A DNA stretch of 59,382 nucleotides. Source: Planctomycetota bacterium (GTDB lineage Bacteria > Planctomycetota > B15-G4 > JADJEK01). The DNA lies in assembly GCA_016709145.1 (NCBI GenBank), contig JADJEK010000016.1, positions 1-59,382 of the forward strand. The letters run 5' to 3'. Positions 34,607-41,386 of the stretch are shown in pieces; positions within the stretch are counted from its first letter, which is position 1, and each line of letters starts with the position of its first letter. The notes beneath the pieces were generated by a model. The model did not search any database and was not told where the DNA came from. It was given only the letters and a program-made list of their open reading frames with translations. The translations under genes were made by a program, and so were the position numbers.

Positions 34607-35164
34607 TCAGCGTGCGCCGTAATCGGAGAATGGCGCTTTCGAGCGCCAGAGTCCTGGCGAACAGCTGAGGCCATACGGACCTGCGTAGCCCACTTGTGGA
34701 CGGGTGAGGTAGGCCAAGGCGCCCCATGCGATGCTGGCGGTCATAGTCACGGCACCGAAGCCGGTCGCCGTTATTGAAGTGTCACCCGATTGGAACCAAA
34801 CCCGCTCGTCACTCGTCAGCCCTAGGAACAACATGACGATCCCGGCGACGAGGGTTATTGCGCCCATCAGGATCATGTAGAAGGAAAGACGGGCGCGAGC
34901 GGCGATGTTCGCGCCGTACATCGTCAATAACTCGCGCGAAAGACCATCCTGCGCACCCTCAACGAATGGTTCGCGATCCATATCCGGCAAGGTTTCCTCC
35001 CACAGCCTGAAGCTGTCCTCTTGATCGAGCGCGTGGGTCGAGCATAGCGGCGTTCCATCGGCATCCCAACTCGCCAAGCCGATCGAACCGCGGAGGTCGA
35101 CTTCGGCGACTCGACGCGCCAGACCTTCGGATGTCCTGCTGGGCACGCTCTCGCGAATCCACAC
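34607..35164 (-). CDS. Small two-helix membrane protein (start uncertain)
   Basis: About 185 residues if it begins at the GTG at 35164. The C-terminal half is convincing: a helix leading to the membrane (LLTMYGANIAARARLSFY), a first segment MILMGAITLVAGIVMLFLGL (about 97-116) and a second, FGAVTMTASIAWGALAYL (about 136-154). The pattern recalls the two-helix domain that accompanies TRADD-N-like regions in bacterial conflict proteins; this is only a resemblance. The soluble N-terminal part is unfamiliar, and the frame stays open to 35590 with sequence that does not look coding, so the start is a guess. It lies 15 nt before the PD-(D/E)XK-RAMA gene, suggesting a membrane partner or effector. 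Confidence 0.45.
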   Translation of the reverse strand: MWIRESVPSRTSEGLARRVAEVDLRGSIGLASWDADGTPLCSTHALDQEDSFRLWEETLPDMDREPFVEGAQDGLSRELLTMYGANIAARARLSFYMILMGAITLVAGIVMLFLGLTSDERVWFQSGDTSITATGFGAVTMTASIAWGALAYLTRPQVGYAGPYGLSCSPGLWRSKAPFSDYGAR

Positions 35165-35520
35165 CTGTGCTACGAGTACGTCAACGCCCTCGACGCAGTC
35201 GGCCCCTAGCTCGGCTCCGACGGCGCTGTCGCCACGCGCTCGGCGGAGATCGTCGCCGCTGAGTCGTCGTGCGGGTTCCCCAAGCGCGCGCGTGTAGCCG
35301 GTAGCGGCCCCTCTGCAGGCGCATTGGGGGTGGACGCCGGCGATGGCCGCGCGCCCAATCGGCTCACATGGGCGCGTCCTCGCTCGACGCGAGAGACAGG
35401 AGTAGTTTACAAGCGCGTTCACTGAACCTAGCCTCAGCACATCGCGGAGCGTTTTCGGCCCAATGCGGCGGTCCTCGAAATGTTCGGTGAATCGGATTGG
35501 CAGGGAAATAGGGAGCACAT
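35165..35520. other. Divergent intergenic region
   Basis: No supported gene. It separates the two small membrane-protein genes, which are transcribed away from each other, so it should hold both promoters. The ribosome site of the right-hand gene (AGGGAG, 5 nt before the GTG at 35521) is at its end. Part of it may be the N-terminus of the left-hand gene if that starts further upstream. Confidence 0.4.
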
Positions 35521-35946
35521 GTGACAGGCGAAGACGAGCTAGACGACACCGGCGAGGAGCCAACTCCCGGCTCTCCACAATTGAGCGCAAAGACCCGCCA
35601 ATCGTTCACAAAAGTGCCGCGAACACTTGCAGATAAGGACCTTGCTTCGCCGGCGGTAAACAAAATGCTGCTGGATGACATCGATCGGCTCGAACGCGAG
35701 AATATCGATCTCTCAGATTATCTATGTAGATATCATGATGCCGACAAACGCGCTGCGGTTCTTCAGTCACAGTTGACCTTTTCCAAATCAAGCGAAATAC
35801 TATTTGCCGTGTGCTTGACAATTGGTGCTGCGCTGATTGGGTACGCGCCGTCGGTTTGGGACACTCCGCATGCTGGTTGGATGACTCTCGTGAGTGGCGC
35901 TGCTTTGATTATTGCGAGCGCAATAGTCCGGGTCGTATACCGATGA
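35521..35946 (+). CDS. Small two-helix membrane protein with coiled coil
   Basis: A 141-residue protein of unknown family. It begins at GTG with AGGGAG 5 nt upstream. An acidic, Pro-rich head is followed by a coiled-coil stretch (DIDRLERENIDLSDYLCRYH, about 52-71) and two membrane helices, EILFAVCLTIGAALIGYAP (about 92-110) and MTLVSGAALIIASAIVRVVY (about 120-139). GC is clearly lower than in most of the window. The next gene starts within its stop (ATGA), so the two products probably work together. Confidence 0.68.
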   Translation: MTGEDELDDTGEEPTPGSPQLSAKTRQSFTKVPRTLADKDLASPAVNKMLLDDIDRLERENIDLSDYLCRYHDADKRAAVLQSQLTFSKSSEILFAVCLTIGAALIGYAPSVWDTPHAGWMTLVSGAALIIASAIVRVVYR

Positions 35947-36308
35947 GTATCTCGATCGGGTCCATTGCCAATCGCGGGGAAGCGCGGAGAGAGCGGATTG
36001 TAATGCGCGTCACGTCCGATACAGATGTCGGCGCATTCATAATGCTGCGTGCATATTTCGACGGACACAATGTCACTAACGGCGTCTCGCACATCTACTG
36101 GTTTCCGAATAAGGTCGTTCGACGTGGGGATCTCGTGGTTCTGTACTCAAAGCGAGGGGTCGACACCGAGCGTCCTCGGAAAGACTCGCCAGGAACTGTG
36201 CATTTCTTTTATTGGGGATACGGCGACAGCGAGCGGCTCTGGAACGATACGAAGCACTCGGCCGTACTTCTCCGCACGGACCTAATCGACCTAAGGAATC
36301 CTCAGTGA
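35943..36308 (+). CDS. Unknown 121-residue protein coupled to the membrane-protein gene
   Basis: A small soluble protein with no family I recognise. It is rich in beta strands and aromatics: GVSHIYWFPNKVVRRGDLVV, LYSKRGVDTE and GTVHFFYWGYGDSERLW. The middle reads like a compact beta-barrel of EVE or SH3 size, but this is only an impression. The ATG overlaps the stop of the two-helix protein gene by 4 nt. Low GC and its place among defence-like genes suggest an accessory, perhaps conflict-related, role. An 8-bp inverted repeat 39 nt downstream may end the transcript. Confidence 0.62.
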   Translation: MSISIGSIANRGEARRERIVMRVTSDTDVGAFIMLRAYFDGHNVTNGVSHIYWFPNKVVRRGDLVVLYSKRGVDTERPRKDSPGTVHFFYWGYGDSERLWNDTKHSAVLLRTDLIDLRNPQ

Positions 36309-36346
36309 ACAACCGAGTGCCTGAAAGCCGGCGAGCTTCAATGTTG

Positions 36347-36391
36347 CTAAAGCGTGTGCAGAACATAATTGTTCGCTTCGGACCGCTTTAG
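36347..36391 (+). terminator. Possible terminator or operator after the small operon
   Basis: CTAAAGCG (36347-36354) is inverted as CGCTTTAG (36384-36391). Between them GAAC-ATAATT-GTTC forms a second smaller hairpin (36361-36374). There is no T-run, so termination is only one option. Confidence 0.4.
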
Positions 36392-36419
36392 ACCACACCA
36401 TGTCAAGCGGGTAGGACTA

Positions 36420-36686
36420 TCAGTGGACGTTGGGTAGCGAATTCTCTCGATGCGTTGCTGAAGAAGTTCCCCGAAGCGCCTTCGAGCCGCCCCGGGGAAG
36501 TGCCGGCGCAACATGGTTCACGACGAGCTCGCACGGCTCACCCCGGCCGTCGAGGCTCACGCGCCGTAGCTGGCGCATGATCGCCCACGGTCCCCGCAGG
36601 CGCTTCGCGAGATCGATCGCATCCTCGAGCGTGGCCCGGCGCTGGCCGTGCGAGAGTTGCGTCGCGTCCGAGCGGCGACGTAACAT
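36420..36686 (-). CDS. Hypothetical 88-residue protein or gene remnant
   Basis: The frame from ATG 36686 keeps a strong G/C third-position bias over its first 55 codons (ATLEDAIDLAKRLRGPWAIM, then GEPCELVVNHVAPALPRGG), as real genes here do, then loses it. I recognise no family. The tail may be a frame-shifted or replaced end, so this may be a remnant. It is divergent from the small gene at 36724, with 37 nt between. Confidence 0.42.
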   Translation of the reverse strand: MLRRRSDATQLSHGQRRATLEDAIDLAKRLRGPWAIMRQLRRVSLDGRGEPCELVVNHVAPALPRGGSKALRGTSSATHRENSLPNVH

Positions 36687-36723
36687 CCTCGAAGACCGAA
36701 CGCGCGCCAACGGGGTTCGAGCC

Positions 36724-36978
36724 ATGCCGTGGACGAACAAGATCGATCGCGTGCATCGCGATCTCACGAAGCCCGACGCGCCGTGGATGTTTCGGTACGT
36801 GCTGCTCCGTGAAGCGGATGACAAGTCGCAGGCGATCGAGGAACGGAGCGAGCTCTTCAAGGAGCGGACCACCGACGCGAACATGCGAGGCATCTTCGAA
36901 TTCGCGACAGCGGTCGCATCGAAGTATCCGTGGGCGAGGCAAGAGATGCTCGACGATCAAGTCCTGCTCCCAGACTGA
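36724..36978 (+). CDS. Hypothetical 84-residue protein
   Basis: A short, charged, probably helical protein (MPWTNKIDRVHRDLTKPD, RYVLLREADDKSQAIEER, ASKYPWARQEMLDDQVLLPD). No family is recognised. The composition looks coding: a biased third codon position and a natural amino acid mix. The ATG at 36724 is preferred over the longer frame from 36430, which is Arg/Ser-rich nonsense. About 100 nt after it lies a CTT trinucleotide run. Confidence 0.5.
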   Translation: MPWTNKIDRVHRDLTKPDAPWMFRYVLLREADDKSQAIEERSELFKERTTDANMRGIFEFATAVASKYPWARQEMLDDQVLLPD

Positions 36979-37172
36979 AGCTGTCGCCCGCGTTTCCATC
37001 GCGCACCACGCCGCGCCCGATCTCTCCGGCGCCCCGTTGTGCGCGCGCACCGCAGCGCCGATCCGACGATGAGCTGACATCGAGCACACGCGGCGCGAGT
37101 TCTCACCCAACCTTCTTCTTCTTCTTCTGATGCCGCGTCGCGCCTGCTCGATCCTCGCGCGCAACCGTCGGA

Positions 37173-38084
37173 TCACCAGAGCCCCGGGAGAGGTGTCGAC
37201 CGCCACATTCTCGTGTCAGGCGCCGGCAAGAGGTACTTCTCGTCGAATCGCCAAGTTGGCAAGGTCGTGAGGCGCAAGAACGGATCGACTTCACTCTGTG
37301 CACGCGGCCCAAACTGCGCCGCGATCATCACTAGACATGCGCAGACCGCAATGATCGCGTTCGCGAGCGTTGCGTGTGGGAAGTTCCTCTCACGCGCGTG
37401 CTTCACCTTGTTGTACGCGTCGTACCACGCTAGCGACTGCGTCGGGGCCACCAGATCCCATCCACCGAACGGCACAAACGCTGGCAGTCGGGGGTAACCC
37501 GCCAATTCAACGGAGTACTCCGAGAGTCGCATCGGGGCGAGGAGTTTCACATAGTTGCTTGTAGTGAGCCGTTCGATATTGGGAGCCGGGCCCGCAGGCG
37601 CGTTCGCTTCGAAGACCCCTTGCCATAGCGCTTCCACTTCTGTCGACGCAATTAGCAGCAGGTTTCGAATCTCGTGCCCATATGCGAGCAGATTAGACTG
37701 CGTGCCGGGCACCGACTGGTCTGGCTCAACCGTCCTGCAGATTTCTCGAAGCGATCGTACGAGCGCGGACAGCTGGCCGAGGGCGGACGCGCGGGCAACA
37801 GAGTCACGCGGCGGATTTCCCTGACCCTCGTACGGTTCGCACGTCGGTCGCCAAACTCGCGGGTGATACTGTCCGACAGCGAATTTGCCCGGCACGAATC
37901 GCCCGCGCGGCGGATCGTTGGGTAGGGCATTTGGCAGCGCGACGATCGCCTCGTCATCGGTAGGGAATGCGCGGGGAAAATGAACGCTCTGACGAGGATC
38001 ATAGACGCAGCGTGCGTCGGGGCCTTCGATCGACCAGACGTGAAGAACTGTGTCAGAGCCATCGATCTCGTAGTAAACGGTCAC
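37173..38084 (-). CDS. Hypothetical protein, helical C-terminal half
   Basis: A 303-residue protein I do not recognise. The N-terminal part is strand-rich (MTVYYEIDGSDTVLHVWSIE). Residues about 110-260 look alpha-helical and include LLAYGHEIRNLLLIASTEVE and WYDAYNKVKHARERNFPHAT, followed by a hydrophobic helix (ALANAIIAVCACLVMIAAQF if read loosely; LANAIIAVCACLVMIAAQ in sequence). The AYNKVKH segment recalls helical HEPN-like proteins but no RNase motif is clear. It lies alone, with about 190 nt upstream of its neighbour on one side and about 480 nt of gene-free DNA on the other. Confidence 0.62.
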   Translation of the reverse strand: MTVYYEIDGSDTVLHVWSIEGPDARCVYDPRQSVHFPRAFPTDDEAIVALPNALPNDPPRGRFVPGKFAVGQYHPRVWRPTCEPYEGQGNPPRDSVARASALGQLSALVRSLREICRTVEPDQSVPGTQSNLLAYGHEIRNLLLIASTEVEALWQGVFEANAPAGPAPNIERLTTSNYVKLLAPMRLSEYSVELAGYPRLPAFVPFGGWDLVAPTQSLAWYDAYNKVKHARERNFPHATLANAIIAVCACLVMIAAQFGPRAQSEVDPFLRLTTLPTWRFDEKYLLPAPDTRMWRSTPLPGLW

Positions 38085-38560
38085 GGTCGGTGAGCCTACA
38101 GTTCAGGCGATGCTGTGGACACGATTAGCGTCGCCGGGCGGTGCTCGATCGGCGCGACTTCGGGTTCGCCCGCTCCAGTCGCGCGCCCCGGCCGCGCTTT
38201 CCACTTCGTCTCGACTCCGCCTCGCTAAACTCCCCACCCGGTCGGACGGCTGCCCACCCGCGCACGACGCTGGCTTCACTCCATGTTCCCGAAGCGGCGT
38301 CCCCGTCCGGCTACTTGCACGCGGCCGCGCCGCAAAGCGGAACGACACTCCACGCCTGCGCCGCATTGTTCCGCCACTTGCCGTCTGGCTATGATCCGCT
38401 TCGGCTGGGCGGCTGCCTTGACGGTGCAAGACTCTTTCCCCTTCTTCCCCTTTTCCCGGAGTCCCCGCCCGGCCTCTTTGGTGCGACGACGCTTTCAATT
38501 GCCTTGAGCTTCGCCGCCACCGGCGTTCACATGTCCCTCCCATCGGTGGAGGCGCCGCGC
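38085..38560. other. Gene-free stretch before the tandem small genes
   Basis: An open frame crosses it, but the protein would be Pro/Arg/Ser-rich with no domain, so I do not call a gene. The region is rich in C on the plus strand. The last 50 bases, from TTGAGCTTC on, are repeated before the second small gene (38828-38880), so they belong to the duplicated unit. Confidence 0.5.
38536..38552 (+). promoter_or_regulatory. Shine-Dalgarno hairpin before the broken small gene
   Basis: CCTCC (38536-38540) can pair with the Shine-Dalgarno GGAGG (38548-38552) around a 7-nt loop. The ATG is 8 nt further on at 38561. The same arrangement with different bases occurs before the intact copy at 38882. Confidence 0.45.
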
Positions 38561-38786
38561 ATGCGAATCGGACCCGACGAAACCGTCTGGATCGTCACCG
38601 ACCCCGAGCGCGGCAGCGACTCCGCCGGCACGGTGATGGAGACCACTCTGCGCGACCTTCGCGGCGACCTTCATGGACGGCGTCGAGTTCTACACGAACC
38701 CCACGCTCCATACGAGGCGGGCTGGGGCGGAAGTCGACGCGGTGCAAAGGCGTTCCGCCGTGCCGAGCGCCAGGCGCGGAGAATAG
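38561..38786 (+). pseudogene. Frameshifted tandem copy of the small gene at 38882
   Basis: The first frame gives MRIGPDETVWIVTDPERGSD and on to VMETTL, which aligns with the intact neighbour (RLGPHDQFWLVTDATLES, TRTTL). Beyond about 38655 the matching sequence continues only in another frame: CATFAATFMDGVEFYTNPTL and AGAEVDAVQRRSA, ending at TAG 38784-38786, against FALMLRGGLSMDEHPTIFL and ADAIEEAGKRLA. So one indel near 38655 breaks the copy. Sequencing error or a programmed shift are less likely alternatives. Confidence 0.55.
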
Positions 38787-38857
38787 GCGCGCACGATAGG
38801 GGCGTTGACGTTGACGCTTCTATTAGCTTGAGCTTCCCGGCCACCTTGCTTCACATG

Positions 38858-38874
38858 ACCTCCGAAACGGAGGT
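38858..38874 (+). promoter_or_regulatory. Shine-Dalgarno-sequestering hairpin of the gene at 38882
   Basis: ACCTCCG (38858-38864) pairs perfectly with CGGAGGT (38868-38874) around AAA. The pairing hides the GGAGG ribosome site that lies 8 nt before the ATG at 38882. The upstream duplicate keeps the pairing although the loop and flanks differ, which argues for selection on the structure. Confidence 0.6.
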
Positions 38875-38881
38875 TCTTCAT

Positions 38882-39148
38882 ATGCCCACGATCAACGCCA
38901 CGCGCCTCGGTCCCCACGATCAGTTTTGGCTCGTCACCGACGCGACGCTTGAAAGCGTCCTTGCCGACGTCTTGACCCGAACCACGCTAAGCCGCTTCGC
39001 GCTGATGCTTCGTGGCGGGTTGTCTATGGATGAGCATCCGACGATCTTCCTGGATCGTGCTGACGCGATCGAGGAGGCGGGAAAGCGGCTTGCGGCCTCC
39101 GCGGCCGACTTCGAGAGCGAACCGGCACGTGACGCCGCGACCGAATGA
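38882..39148 (+). CDS. Unknown 88-residue protein (intact member of a tandem pair)
   Basis: A small protein without a recognised family: MPTINATRLGPHDQFWLVTD, then a helix FALMLRGGLSMDEHPTIFLD and ADAIEEAGKRLAASAADFES. I chose the ATG at 38882 because GGAGG is 8 nt upstream; the in-frame ATG at 38855 lies before the hairpin. It is the second unit of a tandem duplication whose first copy is frameshifted. It is followed by a transposase remnant on the opposite strand, so it sits at the edge of the phage-derived block. Confidence 0.6.
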   Translation: MPTINATRLGPHDQFWLVTDATLESVLADVLTRTTLSRFALMLRGGLSMDEHPTIFLDRADAIEEAGKRLAASAADFESEPARDAATE

Positions 39149-39176
39149 CTGCACGGGCCCCGTATGGTCCAAAAAC

Positions 39177-39430
39177 TCATCCGGCCCTCCGGCAGTAGAA
39201 GACAAGCGACTCCACCGAGCTTAGTTCGTCGGACGATCCGTCCGCGCGCAGCGTCAACTCGATCGATTGATCGCGGGATCGGGATCTCGTTGTCTAGTCC
39301 CTGATGGTTGCGCTCGGCGTGGTAGTGATCGACGTACGCCTTGAGCGCGCGCTCGATCGAGGTCCGGCCGAAAGAGCTGAACTTGCTGAGGCACTCGGTC
39401 TTCACGGCGCGCACCCAGCGCTCATCGAAT
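39177..39430 (-). pseudogene. Transposase remnant (DDE integrase-core 3' end)
   Basis: Read on the minus strand, 39430-39220 encodes DERWVRAVKTECLSKFSSFG, then ALKAYVDHYHAERNHQGLDN. This is the classic C-terminal end of an rve-type transposase, including the last Glu region and the RNHQG signature. After KLGG the frame must shift to reach the expected end (VFYCRRAG, stop at 39177-39179). The N-terminal catalytic part is missing; upstream of DERWV the sequence becomes the 3' end of the serine recombinase, so the junction near 39,427 is a breakpoint. Confidence 0.72.
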
Positions 39431-41293
39431 GCACAAGGCGCGCAGCCGCACTTGCGACTCGATGGCGGGAATCCCGTTCGCCGGGATGTTGAACAGCGAC
39501 AGATCGAAGCGTCCGATTAGGTCGTTGGCCTCAAGTCCTGCAACGCAACGTCGTATCGCGGCAACGCGCTGCTCCGGCCCCGCTTCACGCAGCGTCCATT
39601 CAAGCCCTTCGACGAACGCCGCGACGTCCTGCACCAGCGCCTCAGCCTCCACGCGCGAAACCTCGATGCGATCCAGTTCCTCGATGCGTCCCCGTGCCGC
39701 GGTTTTCTCGCCGCGCAGCGTCGTGATCCGTTCTTCGATCACCTCGCGCGTTCCCGCCGAGATGTGGTCAAGCAGACGTGCGATGTCCGCGTCGATCCGC
39801 GCGATCTCTTGCCGTGCGCGTTCGCGCGCCTCCTTCAGATCCCGGGTGTCGGTTTGCAGCGCGGCTCCCATCTCGCGTGCGAGTTCCTTCCGACCGTCCG
39901 GCCCGCGGAACCTCGCGTACGCGTCCAGCACGGTCGTGATGACCGCCTCCTCGAACTCCACCTGCGGCAGCGGTCCGAACGTGCACGCCGACCTGCCGTT
40001 CCTGATGTATCCGCCGCACCCGTACGAGTAGGTGACGACCTTCGAGCCGTCCTCGCGCCGCTTGCCCTTCGTGCGCCGCACGCCCTCGTAGCGCGCGCCG
40101 CAGCGCCCGCAGGTGATCAACCCACTCAGCAAGAAACGCGAGCGCTTGCCGACCCAGCCGCCGACGACGCGCGGGTTCTGGCCGGTCTGTTGGATCGAGA
40201 CCTCGCGCTCGGTCCGCACGCGCTGTGCGTTCACCGCGAGTCGGTGGCTCACGAGTGCGGGATGCGCGTCAGGGATGCGGATCCAATCCGCTTCGGGGTT
40301 TGGGACGAGCCGCGCGCCGTAGGCGCTCTTGCGTTCAGTCGCGCGACCGCCGGCGATCTTGAAGAAGCGCGCGTCCGTGCGGCGGTTCCAGACCATGTCG
40401 CCGCAGTAGATCGGGTTGTCGAGGATCGCCTTCACCGTCCCCTTTGACCACGCGCCGCGATAGATCCGAGCCCACTTCGGTCCGCGTGGAGAAGGCACGC
40501 CTTCGCGGTTGAGCGTATCGGCGATCGCACCGAGTCCCTTCTCGTCGACCGCCGCCATCGTGAAGATCCGCTTCGCGACCTCGACGCGCGCGGGGTCGCT
40601 TGGAACGAGTCGCGCGCGGTCCTTCTTCGACACCTGAATCGACTCGCCCTTCGCCAGCGTGCGCTGGGGTTTCCCACCCGCGTCGAACACTTCCTTCGTG
40701 CCGTCCGGCATGAAGCGCACGATCGAGAGAGTCGATCCGTCCTGCGCTTCGTAGCGCAAGTCGTAGCCGTAAGGCGGCGTGCCTCCCATCCACAGTCCCT
40801 TGTCCACACGCGAGAGCAGCCCGCGGATCGTTACGCGCGAGAGGTCCTTTGACTCCTCGCGCGCCTGCCACTGTTTGACCGGGCGCAGCAGGTCGTCCGT
40901 GCCGTCGCCGGAGAAGTTCTCGGTGACGTAGCACACCTCGACGCCGTGCGTGCGCAGGACGTGGCGGTAGTAGCCGGCCTCGTCGTTGTCGACACGGCCG
41001 AAGCGCTTGATGTCGTAGACGACCACGCTCGAGAACGCGCAGTCCGCCTTCTGCGCGTCGGCGATCAGCTCTTGGAACGCTTTGCGTAGCAGGGCCGTCG
41101 TGCCGCTGATCGCATCGTCGGTGTAGAAGTGCACGAGGCGAAGCCCGTGCAGCGTCGCATACGCCTCGATTGCCTTTTTCTGGTCGGGGATCGACTGTTC
41201 CTGGCGGTCGGTTGATCGGCGCAGGTAACCGACGGCTCCTGTTGCGGGTCGTGCTCGCGGACGCTCATTCGTCAAAGGGATCGAAGCAGCCAT
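39422..41293 (-). CDS. Large serine recombinase (site-specific integrase)
   Basis: A 623-residue recombinase. The resolvase domain begins VGYLRRSTDRQEQSIPDQ, with the catalytic serine at about 27, and has YDIKRFGRVDNDEAGYYRH and the conserved SRVTIRGLLSRVDKG. A recombinase domain follows (AKRIFTMAAVDEKGLGAIAD, then NPIYCGDMVW), a zinc ribbon (C395-GR-C398-GARYEG) and a C-terminal coiled coil (about 470-560). This is the plan of phage and ICE integrases that join attP and attB through Ser-DNA links. The ATG at 41293 has GGAGG 6 nt upstream, partly inside a hairpin. It is adjacent to terminase genes on the same strand. Confidence 0.9.
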   Translation of the reverse strand: MAASIPLTNERPRARPATGAVGYLRRSTDRQEQSIPDQKKAIEAYATLHGLRLVHFYTDDAISGTTALLRKAFQELIADAQKADCAFSSVVVYDIKRFGRVDNDEAGYYRHVLRTHGVEVCYVTENFSGDGTDDLLRPVKQWQAREESKDLSRVTIRGLLSRVDKGLWMGGTPPYGYDLRYEAQDGSTLSIVRFMPDGTKEVFDAGGKPQRTLAKGESIQVSKKDRARLVPSDPARVEVAKRIFTMAAVDEKGLGAIADTLNREGVPSPRGPKWARIYRGAWSKGTVKAILDNPIYCGDMVWNRRTDARFFKIAGGRATERKSAYGARLVPNPEADWIRIPDAHPALVSHRLAVNAQRVRTEREVSIQQTGQNPRVVGGWVGKRSRFLLSGLITCGRCGARYEGVRRTKGKRREDGSKVVTYSYGCGGYIRNGRSACTFGPLPQVEFEEAVITTVLDAYARFRGPDGRKELAREMGAALQTDTRDLKEARERARQEIARIDADIARLLDHISAGTREVIEERITTLRGEKTAARGRIEELDRIEVSRVEAEALVQDVAAFVEGLEWTLREAGPEQRVAAIRRCVAGLEANDLIGRFDLSLFNIPANGIPAIESQVRLRALCIR

Positions 41294-41301
41294 CAAAAGC
41301 C

Positions 41302-41328
41302 TCCATGCCTCTCGTGAAGGCGCATGGA
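41302..41328 (-). promoter_or_regulatory. Hairpin overlapping the recombinase Shine-Dalgarno
   Basis: In the mRNA UCCAUGC (41328-41322) pairs with GCAUGGA (41308-41302) around a 13-nt loop. The last three bases of the 3' strand are the first three of the GGAGG ribosome site (41304-41300), so folding would limit translation of the recombinase. Confidence 0.45.
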
Positions 41329-41386
41329 CGCTCTTTGGCCACTCGATAGCAACTCAAAGAGGTGCTGAATCGCAGATGCCGAACCC

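Noticed and set aside
36430..36723. Upstream extension of the 84-residue gene
   Set aside because: The extension is Arg/Ser/Trp-rich and antisense to a frame with better codon bias.
37110..37130. CTT trinucleotide run
   Set aside because: It is only five units long and outside any supported gene; no CRISPR array or other spaced repeat was seen anywhere in the window.
38561..38786. Programmed frameshift in the first small gene copy
   Set aside because: There is no slippery heptamer at the shift point and the intact second copy needs no shift; a simple indel is enough.
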